A DNA stretch of 64,000 bases from UBA7332 sp051657165 (GTDB taxonomy: Bacteria > Bacteroidota > Bacteroidia > Bacteroidales > UBA7332): contig JBOFKD010000268.1 of assembly GCA_051657165.1 (NCBI GenBank), positions 1 through 64,000 of the forward strand, read 5' to 3'. A model generated the notes under the pieces. It was not told the DNA's origin, searched no databases, and saw only the letters and a list, made by a program, of their open reading frames with translations. Both the position numbers and the translations under genes were made by a program. Numbering within the stretch: position 1 is the stretch's first letter; every line of letters begins with the position of its first letter. Below, in pieces: positions 24,463-33,402 of this stretch.

Positions 24463-26745
24463 ATGTTTTCAACAACGAATAAAAGGTTTGTGGATGTTAT
24501 TTTGCCATTACCGATGTCAAAATACTTCACATACTCTTTTCCGACGGACATACAGCCGCAACCTCAGGCAGGAGCGCGTGTAGTTGTTCCGTTCGGAAGA
24601 AATAAAACCTACACAGGCATTATTGTAGATGTTCATGACCGGAAACCGGAAGAATACGAAGCCAAAGATATACTTCAGGTTTGCGATGATTTTCCAATCC
24701 TTCGTCCCGGACAAATTAAATTCTGGGAATGGATTGCCGATTATTATCTGTGTCCGGTAGGTGATGTCTATAAAGCAGCTTTGCCTGCTGCTTTGAAGAA
24801 TGAAGAAGAGGAGAAGGGCGGATATACACCTAAGCAGGAAGAGTATGTTCGCCTCTCTTTTAGCAGAAAGGAAGAAGATAAATTAAAGAAGATCTATGAA
24901 GATCTCGGACGCTCACCCAAGCAATTGCATGTGGTGATGAACTACATTGCCCTGTCTCAGTTCATGATACTCGAAACTCCGGGAGAGGTATCAAAGAAAA
25001 TGCTTTATGAAAAGGCTGAAATATCATCGGCCAATCTGAAGCCTCTTGTGGATAAAGGTATTTTTGAGATTTATAAGAAAGATGTAAGCCGTCTGACTCC
25101 CTATCGGAGAGCCACACAGGACTCCTTCGATCTGAATGAAGCTCAGTCTAAAGCCTATGAGGATATCCGTTCTGCTTTTGAGAGTAAGGACGTGACTCTG
25201 CTCTTTGGAGTAACAGGAAGTGGGAAGACCGAAATATATATCAGGATGATCGAAGAGGCTCTGGCTGAAAACAAACAGGTCTTGTATCTCGTCCCTGAAA
25301 TAGCACTGACTACGCAGCTCACAGAGAGGCTTCAGCGTGTGTTTGGTAAGAAACTGGGTATTTATCACTCAAAATTTTCGGGCAATGAACGGACTGAGGT
25401 CTGGATGAATCTGCTGAAAGACGAAGGGATTGATATCATTCTCGGAGTGAGATCCTCTATATTCCTTCCGTTTAGAAATCTGGGGCTTATCATCGTGGAC
25501 GAGGAACACGAAACTACCTATAAGCAATATGATCCGGCTCCCCGTTATCATGCCCGCAATGCTGCCATCGTTCTGGCTATGCAGCATAAAGCAAAAGTGC
25601 TTCTGGGAACAGCAACCCCTGCGTTCGAAACCTATATGAATGCTCTGAGCGGGAAATATGGATTTGTAGAACTGCTTACACGTCACGAGGGCCTTGAACT
25701 GCCCGAGATTATCCCTGTTGATATCAAGGAACTTCGCCGGAAGAAACGGATGAAGTCAAGCTTTTCCCCGACATTGATTGATGCTATGAATGAAGCATTA
25801 AGTCGTAATGAACAGGTGATTCTCTTTCAGAACCGCCGGGGATTTGCCCCTCTTGTCGAATGTACGCTTTGTGCTTATGTGCCAAAATGCAAGCATTGCG
25901 ATGTGAGTCTGACCTATCACAAAGGTCTGAACCAGCTTACGTGTCACTATTGCGGATACACACAGCCTGTCACACGCATTTGTCCTGCCTGCGGACATCA
26001 TTCGCTGGAAACACTCGGATACGGGACTGAGCGCATTGAGGATGAGGTAAAAGAAATATTCCCTGAGATCAGTGTCGAACGTATGGATATGGACACCACA
26101 CGTTCAAAGAAAGCTTATCAGGAAATTATCGAACGGTTTGTTACAGGGAAGACGAAAGTCCTTATTGGTACACAGATGGTTTCCAAAGGGCTTGACTTTG
26201 AGAATGTAAGTGTAGTGGGTATTCTCAATGCAGATACACTTATGAACTTCCCGGATTTTCGTTCTTATGAAAGAGCCTATCAGCTGATGGCTCAGGTAAG
26301 CGGTCGTGCCGGGCGGAAGAATAAAAGAGGGCTGGTTGTTCTTCAGACCTCTGATCCGAAGCATCCGGTTGTTAAAGAGGTCATAGCGAATAATTATCAG
26401 GAGCTCTTTGCTCAACAGATGGCAGAGCGTAAATTATTTAAGTATCCGCCATTCTTCAGACTGATTTATATTTATCTGAAACACAGAGACGGTATACTGC
26501 TGGATAAAATGGCTAATGAAATGGCTATACGTCTCCGAAATCAGTTTGGAGACCGTATTCTGGGGCCGGATAATCCTCCGGTAGCACGGATCCAGAATCT
26601 GTATATAAAGAAAATTGTGTTAAAGATTGAAACAAATATATCTCCGGCGAAAGTAAAAGAACAGCTACATTGTGTTCGTTTACAGATGTTAGAAGATGAT
26701 CGTTTTAAGTCACTAATTGTATATTATGACGTAGATCCTCTTTGA
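24463..26745 (+). CDS. priA: Primosomal protein N' (PriA helicase)
   Basis: 3'-5' DNA helicase that reloads the replisome at stalled forks. An N-terminal DNA-binding domain (1-200) is followed by the helicase lobe with Walker A GVTGSGKTEIY near 247, DEEHETTYK near 345 and GTATPAFETY near 382. The two zinc-binding groups are CTLCAYVPKCKHC and CHYCGYTQP...CPACG near 465-510. The start ATG is 2 nt after the sufS stop, so translation is probably coupled. Confidence 0.95.
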   Translation: MFSTTNKRFVDVILPLPMSKYFTYSFPTDIQPQPQAGARVVVPFGRNKTYTGIIVDVHDRKPEEYEAKDILQVCDDFPILRPGQIKFWEWIADYYLCPVGDVYKAALPAALKNEEEEKGGYTPKQEEYVRLSFSRKEEDKLKKIYEDLGRSPKQLHVVMNYIALSQFMILETPGEVSKKMLYEKAEISSANLKPLVDKGIFEIYKKDVSRLTPYRRATQDSFDLNEAQSKAYEDIRSAFESKDVTLLFGVTGSGKTEIYIRMIEEALAENKQVLYLVPEIALTTQLTERLQRVFGKKLGIYHSKFSGNERTEVWMNLLKDEGIDIILGVRSSIFLPFRNLGLIIVDEEHETTYKQYDPAPRYHARNAAIVLAMQHKAKVLLGTATPAFETYMNALSGKYGFVELLTRHEGLELPEIIPVDIKELRRKKRMKSSFSPTLIDAMNEALSRNEQVILFQNRRGFAPLVECTLCAYVPKCKHCDVSLTYHKGLNQLTCHYCGYTQPVTRICPACGHHSLETLGYGTERIEDEVKEIFPEISVERMDMDTTRSKKAYQEIIERFVTGKTKVLIGTQMVSKGLDFENVSVVGILNADTLMNFPDFRSYERAYQLMAQVSGRAGRKNKRGLVVLQTSDPKHPVVKEVIANNYQELFAQQMAERKLFKYPPFFRLIYIYLKHRDGILLDKMANEMAIRLRNQFGDRILGPDNPPVARIQNLYIKKIVLKIETNISPAKVKEQLHCVRLQMLEDDRFKSLIVYYDVDPL

Positions 26746-26746
26746 T

Positions 26747-26780
26747 TTTGAAAGAGTTGTCCTAAATATAATTACCTTTG
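26747..26780 (+). promoter_or_regulatory. Promoter of the acyl-CoA synthetase gene
   Basis: TTTG at 26747-26750 and -7 box TACCTTTG at 26773-26780, 22 bp apart, starting just after the priA stop. Confidence 0.55.
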
Positions 26781-26809
26781 CGACGATTTATTGCTAATAA
26801 AGAGAAGAA

Positions 26810-28615
26810 ATGAAACTAAAACATTTGTCTGAAATAGCGAGTAACTTCGCTAAGAAATACCAGGACAAGACCGCTTATTTTCACCGTAATGATGAAACAG
26901 GTCAATGGCTACCTACTTCTTTCCGTGAATTTTCGGAAAAAGTAAAGAAAGCGGCTAAAGCTCTTGCTGCTATTGGAGTTAAAGAGCAGGATCGTGTAGG
27001 TATATTTTCTCAGAATATGCCGGACATTATTGTGAGTAATTTCGCTATTTACTGCAATCGTGCTATTGATATTCCGCTATATGCTACCAGTTCTGTATCG
27101 CAGGTTGACTATATTGTTAATCATGCTGAAATCTCTACACTTTTTGTAGGTGAGCAGCAGCAATACGATACCGCGTGGGAAGTGCAGCAAAGTACAGGTG
27201 TACTGAAACGTCTGATTGTTTATGACCGCTCTGTTATTCTGAGTGACGAAGATCAGTCCTCAGTTTACTTTGATGAGTTTTTGAAGCTAAGCGACGATCA
27301 GCTTTTTGATAACATTGTCGAAAGCCGTATGGCATCCGCTTCAATAGACGATATTGCATCCATTCTTTATACTTCCGGAACTACGGGCGAACCGAAAGGG
27401 GTAATGCTTCATCACTCTAATTATGCTGAAGCTTTCCGCATTCATGACATCCGGTTGACGAATCTGACAGATAAAGATAAGTCGATGAGCTTCTTGCCGC
27501 TTACGCATATCTTCGAAAAGACATGGTTCTATTATATTATGTATAAGGGAGCTGTTTCATATATTAATCTTCGTCCGATTGATATTCAGAAAACAATTAA
27601 GGAAGTGCGTCCGACGGTAATGTGTAGTGTTCCACGATTCTGGGAAAAAGTATACACAGGTGTACAGGAGAAGATCAACACCAGCTCCGGTATTGCCCGT
27701 AAACTTCTTTTTCATGCGGTTGAGATTGGGAAAGAAAGAAACATCAATTATGTTCGTTTGAATAAAAAAGTTCCTTTCTTACTTGAAATGCGCTATAAGT
27801 TTTACGAGAATACATTGTTCAAGAAAGTAAAACAGGTAATTGGTATTGAGAATGGAAATTTCTTCCCTACATCCGGAGCTCCGCTTTCGGATGAGATAAA
27901 TGAGTTTCTTCACTCTATTGGCATTAATATCTGTTATGGTTACGGGATGACTGAAACCACAGCTACTGTTGCCTGCTTTAAAGAAACAGGATATGTCTTT
28001 GGTTCTGTAGGTACATTAATGCCTGACATCGAAGTGCGTATTGAGTCAAACGGAGAGATTCTGCTTCGTGGCGAGACTATCATGAAAGGATACTACAAAC
28101 GTCCCGAAGAGACCGCTGCTTCTTTTACCGAAGATGGATTCTTCCGCACGGGTGATGCCGGTAAAGTAGAAGGGGATACACTGTTTATGACTGAACGTAT
28201 CAAAGATCTTTTCAAAACAGCCAATGGTAAATATATTGCCCCTCAGGCTCTTGAGACAAGACTTTGTGAAGATAAATACATTGAGATGGTAGCTGTTGTG
28301 GCTGATAAACGCAAATTTGTTAGTGCCATAATTGTTCCTGCTTATGATATGTTAAAGCAATTTGCTTCTGAAAAAGGAATTACATACTCTTCGATGGAAG
28401 ATCTTGTTAAGAATCCGGAAGTAATCGCTTTATACAAAGCTGAAATTGCAGAGAAACTGAAAGCCTTTGCTCCTTTTGAGCAAGTGAAACGTTTTGTGCT
28501 TCTTGCACAGCCGTTCACGATGGAATCAGGTGAACTGACCAATACTTTGAAAGTAAAACGACGCGTTGTTTATGATCGCTATGAAAAAGAGATCGAAGCA
28601 ATGTATCAGGACTAA
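26810..28615 (+). CDS. Long-chain fatty acid-CoA ligase (AMP-binding)
   Basis: Activates fatty acids to acyl-CoA through an acyl-adenylate. The P-loop-like motif is LYTSGTTGEPKGVM near 187, then FLPLTHIFEK near 228, YGYGMTETTATV near 380, and the FRTGDAGKVEGD and KDLFKTANGKY motifs near 445-475. The length of 601 aa fits FadD15-type enzymes. The N-terminus has no signal peptide. It is a single gene with its own promoter, 19 nt before prfB. Confidence 0.92.
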   Translation: MKLKHLSEIASNFAKKYQDKTAYFHRNDETGQWLPTSFREFSEKVKKAAKALAAIGVKEQDRVGIFSQNMPDIIVSNFAIYCNRAIDIPLYATSSVSQVDYIVNHAEISTLFVGEQQQYDTAWEVQQSTGVLKRLIVYDRSVILSDEDQSSVYFDEFLKLSDDQLFDNIVESRMASASIDDIASILYTSGTTGEPKGVMLHHSNYAEAFRIHDIRLTNLTDKDKSMSFLPLTHIFEKTWFYYIMYKGAVSYINLRPIDIQKTIKEVRPTVMCSVPRFWEKVYTGVQEKINTSSGIARKLLFHAVEIGKERNINYVRLNKKVPFLLEMRYKFYENTLFKKVKQVIGIENGNFFPTSGAPLSDEINEFLHSIGINICYGYGMTETTATVACFKETGYVFGSVGTLMPDIEVRIESNGEILLRGETIMKGYYKRPEETAASFTEDGFFRTGDAGKVEGDTLFMTERIKDLFKTANGKYIAPQALETRLCEDKYIEMVAVVADKRKFVSAIIVPAYDMLKQFASEKGITYSSMEDLVKNPEVIALYKAEIAEKLKAFAPFEQVKRFVLLAQPFTMESGELTNTLKVKRRVVYDRYEKEIEAMYQD

Positions 28616-28634
28616 ATAATTTAATTCAGATTAT

Positions 28635-29739
28635 ATGATAACGACAGACCAACTACAAGCAGTAGTGGAGCGCAAGAATGCGTTGAGGAGGTATCTTTGA
28701 CATTGATGGCAAAACCATTCAATTAGAAGAAGAAGAGCTAAGAACGCATGCTCCTGAATTCTGGGAAAACGCTAAAGAAGCCGAAATCCAGATGCGTAAA
28801 GTGAAAGAGCTTAAAGGATGGGTTAACGGATTTGCAAATGTTGATGCAGCCGTTGAAGAACTTGTTCTTTCTTTTGATTTCTTAAAAGAAGAGCTGATCA
28901 CTGAAGAGGAACTGGACCAGATTTACGCGCAGGCTATCGAACAGGTAGAAGCATTAGAACTTAAAAACATGTTGCGCCAGGAAGAAGATCGCCTGGGTGC
29001 TGTTTTGAAGATCAATGCCGGAGCCGGCGGAACCGAAAGTCAGGACTGGGCTTCTATGCTGATGCGTATGTACACCCGCTATGCTGAGAAGCAAGGTTAT
29101 AAAGTCACTGTATCCAACTATCTGGAGGGTGATGAAGCCGGTATCAAAACCGTTACGCTACAGATCGAAGGCGATTATGCTTACGGATATCTGAAAAGCG
29201 AAAACGGAGTTCACCGTCTTGTACGTGTTTCTCCTTATAATGCACAGGGTAAACGTATGACGTCATTCTCTTCTGTGTTCGTTGTGCCTCTGGTAGACGA
29301 CTCTATTGAAATTGACATCAATCCGGGCGATATTACCTGGGAAACCTTCCGCTCAAGCGGTGCCGGTGGACAGAACGTAAATAAGGTAGAAACCGGGGTT
29401 CGACTTCGACATGCTCCTACGGGTATTGTTATTGAAAATACAGAAAGCCGTTCGCAGTTTGGTAACAAAGATAATGCGCTACGACTTTTGAAGTCGCAAT
29501 TATACGAGATGGAACTTGAGAAACGCCGTGCCGAACAACAGAAAGTTGAGGCCGGGAAGAAGAAAATTGAATGGGGTTCTCAGATCCGTTCTTATGTCTT
29601 CGATGACCGTCGCGTAAAAGATCACCGTACCAACTGGCAGACATCTAATGTTCAGGCAGTAATGGACGGAGATATTGACGACTTTATAAAATCATATTTG
29701 ATGGAGTTTGCAGCAGAAGATGCTGAATCTGCCGAATAA
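28635..29739 (+). CDS. prfB: Peptide chain release factor 2, made by programmed +1 frameshift
   Basis: Class I release factor for UGA and UAA codons, 367 aa after frameshift. Codons 1-21 run from the ATG at 28635 to CTT at 28695, followed by an in-frame TGA at 28698. Reading resumes at GAC (28699) in the +1 frame with DIDGKTIQLEEEEL. The GGQ motif is in SSGAGGQNVNK near residue 245, and an anticodon-like SPF-type motif is replaced here by VSPYNAQGKR near 200. Gene callers that ignore recoding start the gene too late, near 28792. Confidence 0.96.
28686..28701 (+). promoter_or_regulatory. RF2 autoregulatory frameshift site
   Basis: AGGAGG (28686-28691), a 3-nt spacer, CTT TGA C (28695-28701). 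This is the standard RF2 arrangement: an internal Shine-Dalgarno sequence pushes a ribosome paused at UGA into the +1 frame when RF2 is scarce. Confidence 0.95.
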
Positions 29740-29751
29740 TTCTTACTTTTA

Positions 29752-29793
29752 CGGGCTATTCCTTTTTTCGGGGAATAGCCTGTTTTGTTTTTC
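29752..29793 (+). terminator. prfB terminator
   Basis: GGGCTATTCC pairs with GGGAATAGCC across a T-rich loop, followed by TGTTTTGTTTTT. Confidence 0.8.
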
Positions 29794-29820
29794 CTTATCC
29801 GATAAAATGAAAGAATTATC

Positions 29821-31077
29821 ATGAAAGTTCTTCTGATCAATACATCTGAAAATACAGGAGGTGCGGCCATCGCTGCACGCAGATTACTTATGGCTCTCCG
29901 CAAAAACGGAGCAGATGCAGAAATGCTTGTTCGTGACCGCTCCGGCGTAAACGATCATGTACGGAGTGTTCTGAAAAACGACTCTGATTCCTGTCGGGCT
30001 AAATGGTATTTCTATCGCGAAAGGCTGAATATATTCCTTCACAACGGATTTAACCGCGAAAACCTCTTTGCTGTATCAACGGCAGACAGTGGTTTTTCGA
30101 TAACTGATCTCCCCGAGGTCAGAGACGCAGATATTATCCATCTCCACTGGATTAATCAGGGGTTTATTTCTTTGGATGAAATCCGTAAATTATCAGCGAT
30201 GGGCAAGAAAATCGTATGGACCATGCATGATATGTGGTCTGTTACCGGTATCTGCCATCATGCCCGTACCTGTACACGCTATACAAGCGGTTGCATGGCT
30301 TGTCCGTTTCTGAACTCAAAGAAAGAAGACTTATCAACAATCGTTTTCAACCGGAAAAAAGAAATATATAAGCTTGCTGATCCGGTATTTATCACCTGTA
30401 GTAAATGGCTGAAGGGATTGGCACAGCAGAGTTTATTAACAGCCGGATCCCGCGTTGTTCAGATTCCGAATCCGATCGACACAACCCGGTTTTTCCCGTT
30501 AGCATCCGCACACGGACATCGCGCTCAGTTTAATTTGCCTGACAATAAACATCTCATCCTGTTCGGTGCACTCAACGTGACAGATAAACGTAAAGGAATT
30601 GACTACCTGTTGCAGGCGCTCGAAATCTTAGCGCTCGAAAGGAAAGACATCGAGCTGGTTGTTTTCGGCCGGATCAAAGCCGAATTAAAGGAGAAGCTTC
30701 CTTTCAAAGTTCATGCTGTCGGCTACCTCACTCAGGAAGAAGATATCTTTGCGCTCTATAATTCTGTGGATATCTACGTGACTCCGTCGCTTGAGGAAAA
30801 CCTCCCGAATACTATTATGGAGGCTATGGCATGCGGCAAGCCGTGTGTTGGATTTAATATTGGCGGCATCCCCGAGATGATAGATCACAAAATAAACGGA
30901 TACGTAGCCAGATACAAGTCTGCGGCCGATCTGGCGCAGGGCATAAACTGGGTACTTGATCCCGAAAACTATAAAACATGTGCTCACTTCTCGCGCGACA
31001 AAGTCGAAACCTCCTATAGCGAAGCCGTTGTTGCCGGGCAATATTTAGAAATTTACAAAGACGTTCTTAACAAATAA
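29821..31077 (+). CDS. GT4 family glycosyltransferase
   Basis: GT-B fold retaining glycosyltransferase. The N-terminal lobe starts KVLLINTSENTGGAAIAARRL, with a Gly-rich acceptor loop. WTMHDMWSVTGICHH near 140 and CTRYTSGCMACPF follow and are typical of a Bacteroidetes GT4 subgroup that adds sugars in surface polysaccharides. The C-terminal lobe has the E-x7-E motif in PSLEENLPNTIMEAMACGKPCV near 330. The stop overlaps the next start (TAATG), so the two glycosyltransferases are coupled. Confidence 0.9.
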   Translation: MKVLLINTSENTGGAAIAARRLLMALRKNGADAEMLVRDRSGVNDHVRSVLKNDSDSCRAKWYFYRERLNIFLHNGFNRENLFAVSTADSGFSITDLPEVRDADIIHLHWINQGFISLDEIRKLSAMGKKIVWTMHDMWSVTGICHHARTCTRYTSGCMACPFLNSKKEDLSTIVFNRKKEIYKLADPVFITCSKWLKGLAQQSLLTAGSRVVQIPNPIDTTRFFPLASAHGHRAQFNLPDNKHLILFGALNVTDKRKGIDYLLQALEILALERKDIELVVFGRIKAELKEKLPFKVHAVGYLTQEEDIFALYNSVDIYVTPSLEENLPNTIMEAMACGKPCVGFNIGGIPEMIDHKINGYVARYKSAADLAQGINWVLDPENYKTCAHFSRDKVETSYSEAVVAGQYLEIYKDVLNK

Positions 31078-31832
31078 TGAGACCCTTATTTTCAATTATC
31101 ACAGTCACTTATAACGCAGGCAAACTCCTGGGCTCAACCATGGACAGCGTTGCCTCGCAAACCTGTAAGGACTACGAATATATTATTATTGACGGAGCAT
31201 CAAAAGACAATACTCCGGATTTAATCAAAGCACGCAGTGCCGAAGTCACAAAATTCATATCCGAACCCGATAAAGGGATTTACGATGCGATGAACAAATC
31301 CTTTTCGCTCGCAACCGGAAAATATATTCTTTTCCTGAATGCCGGAGATACTTTTCACTCGGCAGAGGTCCTCGGGAAGATTAAATCTCTGATAGATCCG
31401 AATAATGAGCCCGATATTATTTACGGCGAAACAGCGATCACGGATGAAAAAGGAAATTTTATATCCATGCGCAGGCTGAAGGCTCCAGAGAAATTAAACT
31501 GGAAAAGCTTCACACAGGGTATGCTTGTCTGTCATCAGTCTTTCATGCCCAGACTGGAGCTTTGCGAACCGTATAATCTCAAATATCGTTATTCGGCCGA
31601 CTTCGACTGGTGTATCCGTTGTATGAAGAAAGCTAATTTTATATACAATACTCATCTGATTATTTCCGACTTCCTCGAAGGTGGTGTGAGCACCTCTCAG
31701 CGCAAGAAATCACTCAGAGAGCGTTACGATATAATGTCTCATTATTACGGAACAATCCCTACTGCGATCAGGCATTTATGGTTTGCCGCACGTTTCGGAT
31801 TTGCGAAATATATCACAAAAAGAGTCAATTAG
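31077..31832 (+). CDS. GT2 family glycosyltransferase
   Basis: GT-A inverting glycosyltransferase, 251 aa. N-terminal SIITVTYNAGKLLGSTMDSV, then YIIIDGASKDNT near 36, EPDKGIYDAMNKSFSLATG near 65 and FLNAGDTF near 90, which holds the metal-binding Asp. It starts within the stop of the GT4 gene. The two probably add successive sugars to one glycan, but no other polysaccharide genes are next to them. Confidence 0.9.
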   Translation: MRPLFSIITVTYNAGKLLGSTMDSVASQTCKDYEYIIIDGASKDNTPDLIKARSAEVTKFISEPDKGIYDAMNKSFSLATGKYILFLNAGDTFHSAEVLGKIKSLIDPNNEPDIIYGETAITDEKGNFISMRRLKAPEKLNWKSFTQGMLVCHQSFMPRLELCEPYNLKYRYSADFDWCIRCMKKANFIYNTHLIISDFLEGGVSTSQRKKSLRERYDIMSHYYGTIPTAIRHLWFAARFGFAKYITKRVN

Positions 31833-31874
31833 AAGATGAGCGGATAAAATCATCCGACTATCCTATCTTTTTGC

Positions 31875-31882
31875 TACCTTTG
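31875..31882 (+). promoter_or_regulatory. -7 box TACCTTTG before cysS
   Basis: TACCTTTG 26 nt upstream of the cysS start codon. It probably drives cysS and metG together. Confidence 0.6.
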
Positions 31883-31908
31883 TAGTTCAATATTAAATTA
31901 TTATACGT

Positions 31909-33381
31909 ATGGAACATAAACTATCCATTTATAATACACTTTCGAGAGAAAAGGAGCTTTTCGTTCCTCTTAACTCGCCGCATGTCGGAATGTATGTTTG
32001 CGGACCTACTGTTTACGGTGATGCGCATTTAGGGCATGCCCGTCCCGCTATTACATTTGACATCTTATTCAGATACTTACAACACCTCGGATATAAAGTT
32101 CGCTACGTACGCAATATTACAGACGTAGGGCATTTGGAAAATGATGCCGATGAGGGAGAAGACAAAGTGGCTAAAAAAGCACGTCTTGAGCAACTGGAAC
32201 CAATGGAAATCGTTCAGTTCTATCTGAACCGCTACCACAAGGCAATGGATGCACTGAACGTACTTTCGCCAAGCATCGAACCCCACGCATCAGGACATAT
32301 CATTGAACAGATCGAATACGTAGAAGAGATTCTGAAAAACGGATATGCCTACGAAAGCAACGGTTCTGTTTATTTCGATGTGGAACGATACAACAAAGAC
32401 CATCACTACGGGAAACTTTCGGGTCGCAACGTAGAAGAGCTTCTAAGCACAACACGCGCTCTGGACGGTCAGCAGGAAAAACGCAATTCGGCCGATTTCG
32501 CTTTGTGGAAGAAAGCTTCACCTGAGCATATCATGCGCTGGCCTTCGCCATGGGGTGCCGGTTTTCCGGGATGGCATATGGAATGTTCGGCAATGGGTAC
32601 TAAATACCTGGGCGAACAGTTCGACATCCACGGTGGAGGTATGGACCTTTTGTTCCCTCACCACGAGTGCGAAATTGCTCAGTCTGTTGCTGCCAAAGGA
32701 AAAGAAGCCGTTCATTACTGGATGCACAACAACATGATCACCATCAACGGACAGAAGATGGGCAAATCATTAGGCAACTTCATCACACTGGACGAATTCT
32801 TTACAGGTACACATAAGTCACTGGCTCAGGCATACTCACCGATGACCATCCGCTTCTTTATCCTGCAAGCTCACTACCGCAGTACGGTTGACTTCAGCAA
32901 CGAAGCGCTTCAGGCATCCGAGAAAGGTATGCAGCGTCTGATGGAAGCATTCGACAATATTGCCCATATCAAACTGGCAGCAACATCTACGGTTGATATT
33001 GCATCACTTCGCCAGAAATGCTACGAGGCTATGAATGACGATCTGAACACTCCGATTGTTATCTCTTATCTGTTCGAAGCGACATCGCTGATCAACAAAG
33101 CACTGACAGGTGATGAGTCTATGACTCAGGAAGATATTGATGCAATGACAGCCTTGTTCCACACATTCCTTTTCGAAATCATGGGGATGGTAGAAGAGAG
33201 CAAAGCCGGAGGTGCCAATGTTGAAGCTTACGGAAAAGCTGTTGATATGCTGCTTGAACTTCGTCAGCAGGCAAAAGCAAACAAGGACTGGGCTACTTCC
33301 GATAAAATCCGCAATGAACTTCAGGCCTTAGGCTTTGAAATCAAAGACGGAAAAGAAGGTGCTACCTGGAGATTAAATTAA
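31909..33381 (+). CDS. cysS: Cysteinyl-tRNA synthetase
   Basis: Class I synthetase, 490 aa. CGPTVYGDAHLGHARP holds the HLGH motif (40-43) and the first zinc Cys. The other zinc ligands are in GWHMECSAM near 220 and HHECEIAQ near 245. The KMSKS loop is KMGKSLGNF near 282. A DALR-type anticodon-binding domain closes the protein. It is 21 nt upstream of metG and forms a two-gene unit with it. Confidence 0.96.
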   Translation: MEHKLSIYNTLSREKELFVPLNSPHVGMYVCGPTVYGDAHLGHARPAITFDILFRYLQHLGYKVRYVRNITDVGHLENDADEGEDKVAKKARLEQLEPMEIVQFYLNRYHKAMDALNVLSPSIEPHASGHIIEQIEYVEEILKNGYAYESNGSVYFDVERYNKDHHYGKLSGRNVEELLSTTRALDGQQEKRNSADFALWKKASPEHIMRWPSPWGAGFPGWHMECSAMGTKYLGEQFDIHGGGMDLLFPHHECEIAQSVAAKGKEAVHYWMHNNMITINGQKMGKSLGNFITLDEFFTGTHKSLAQAYSPMTIRFFILQAHYRSTVDFSNEALQASEKGMQRLMEAFDNIAHIKLAATSTVDIASLRQKCYEAMNDDLNTPIVISYLFEATSLINKALTGDESMTQEDIDAMTALFHTFLFEIMGMVEESKAGGANVEAYGKAVDMLLELRQQAKANKDWATSDKIRNELQALGFEIKDGKEGATWRLN

Positions 33382-33402
33382 AATTGAAGTTAGAAACTAT
33401 AT

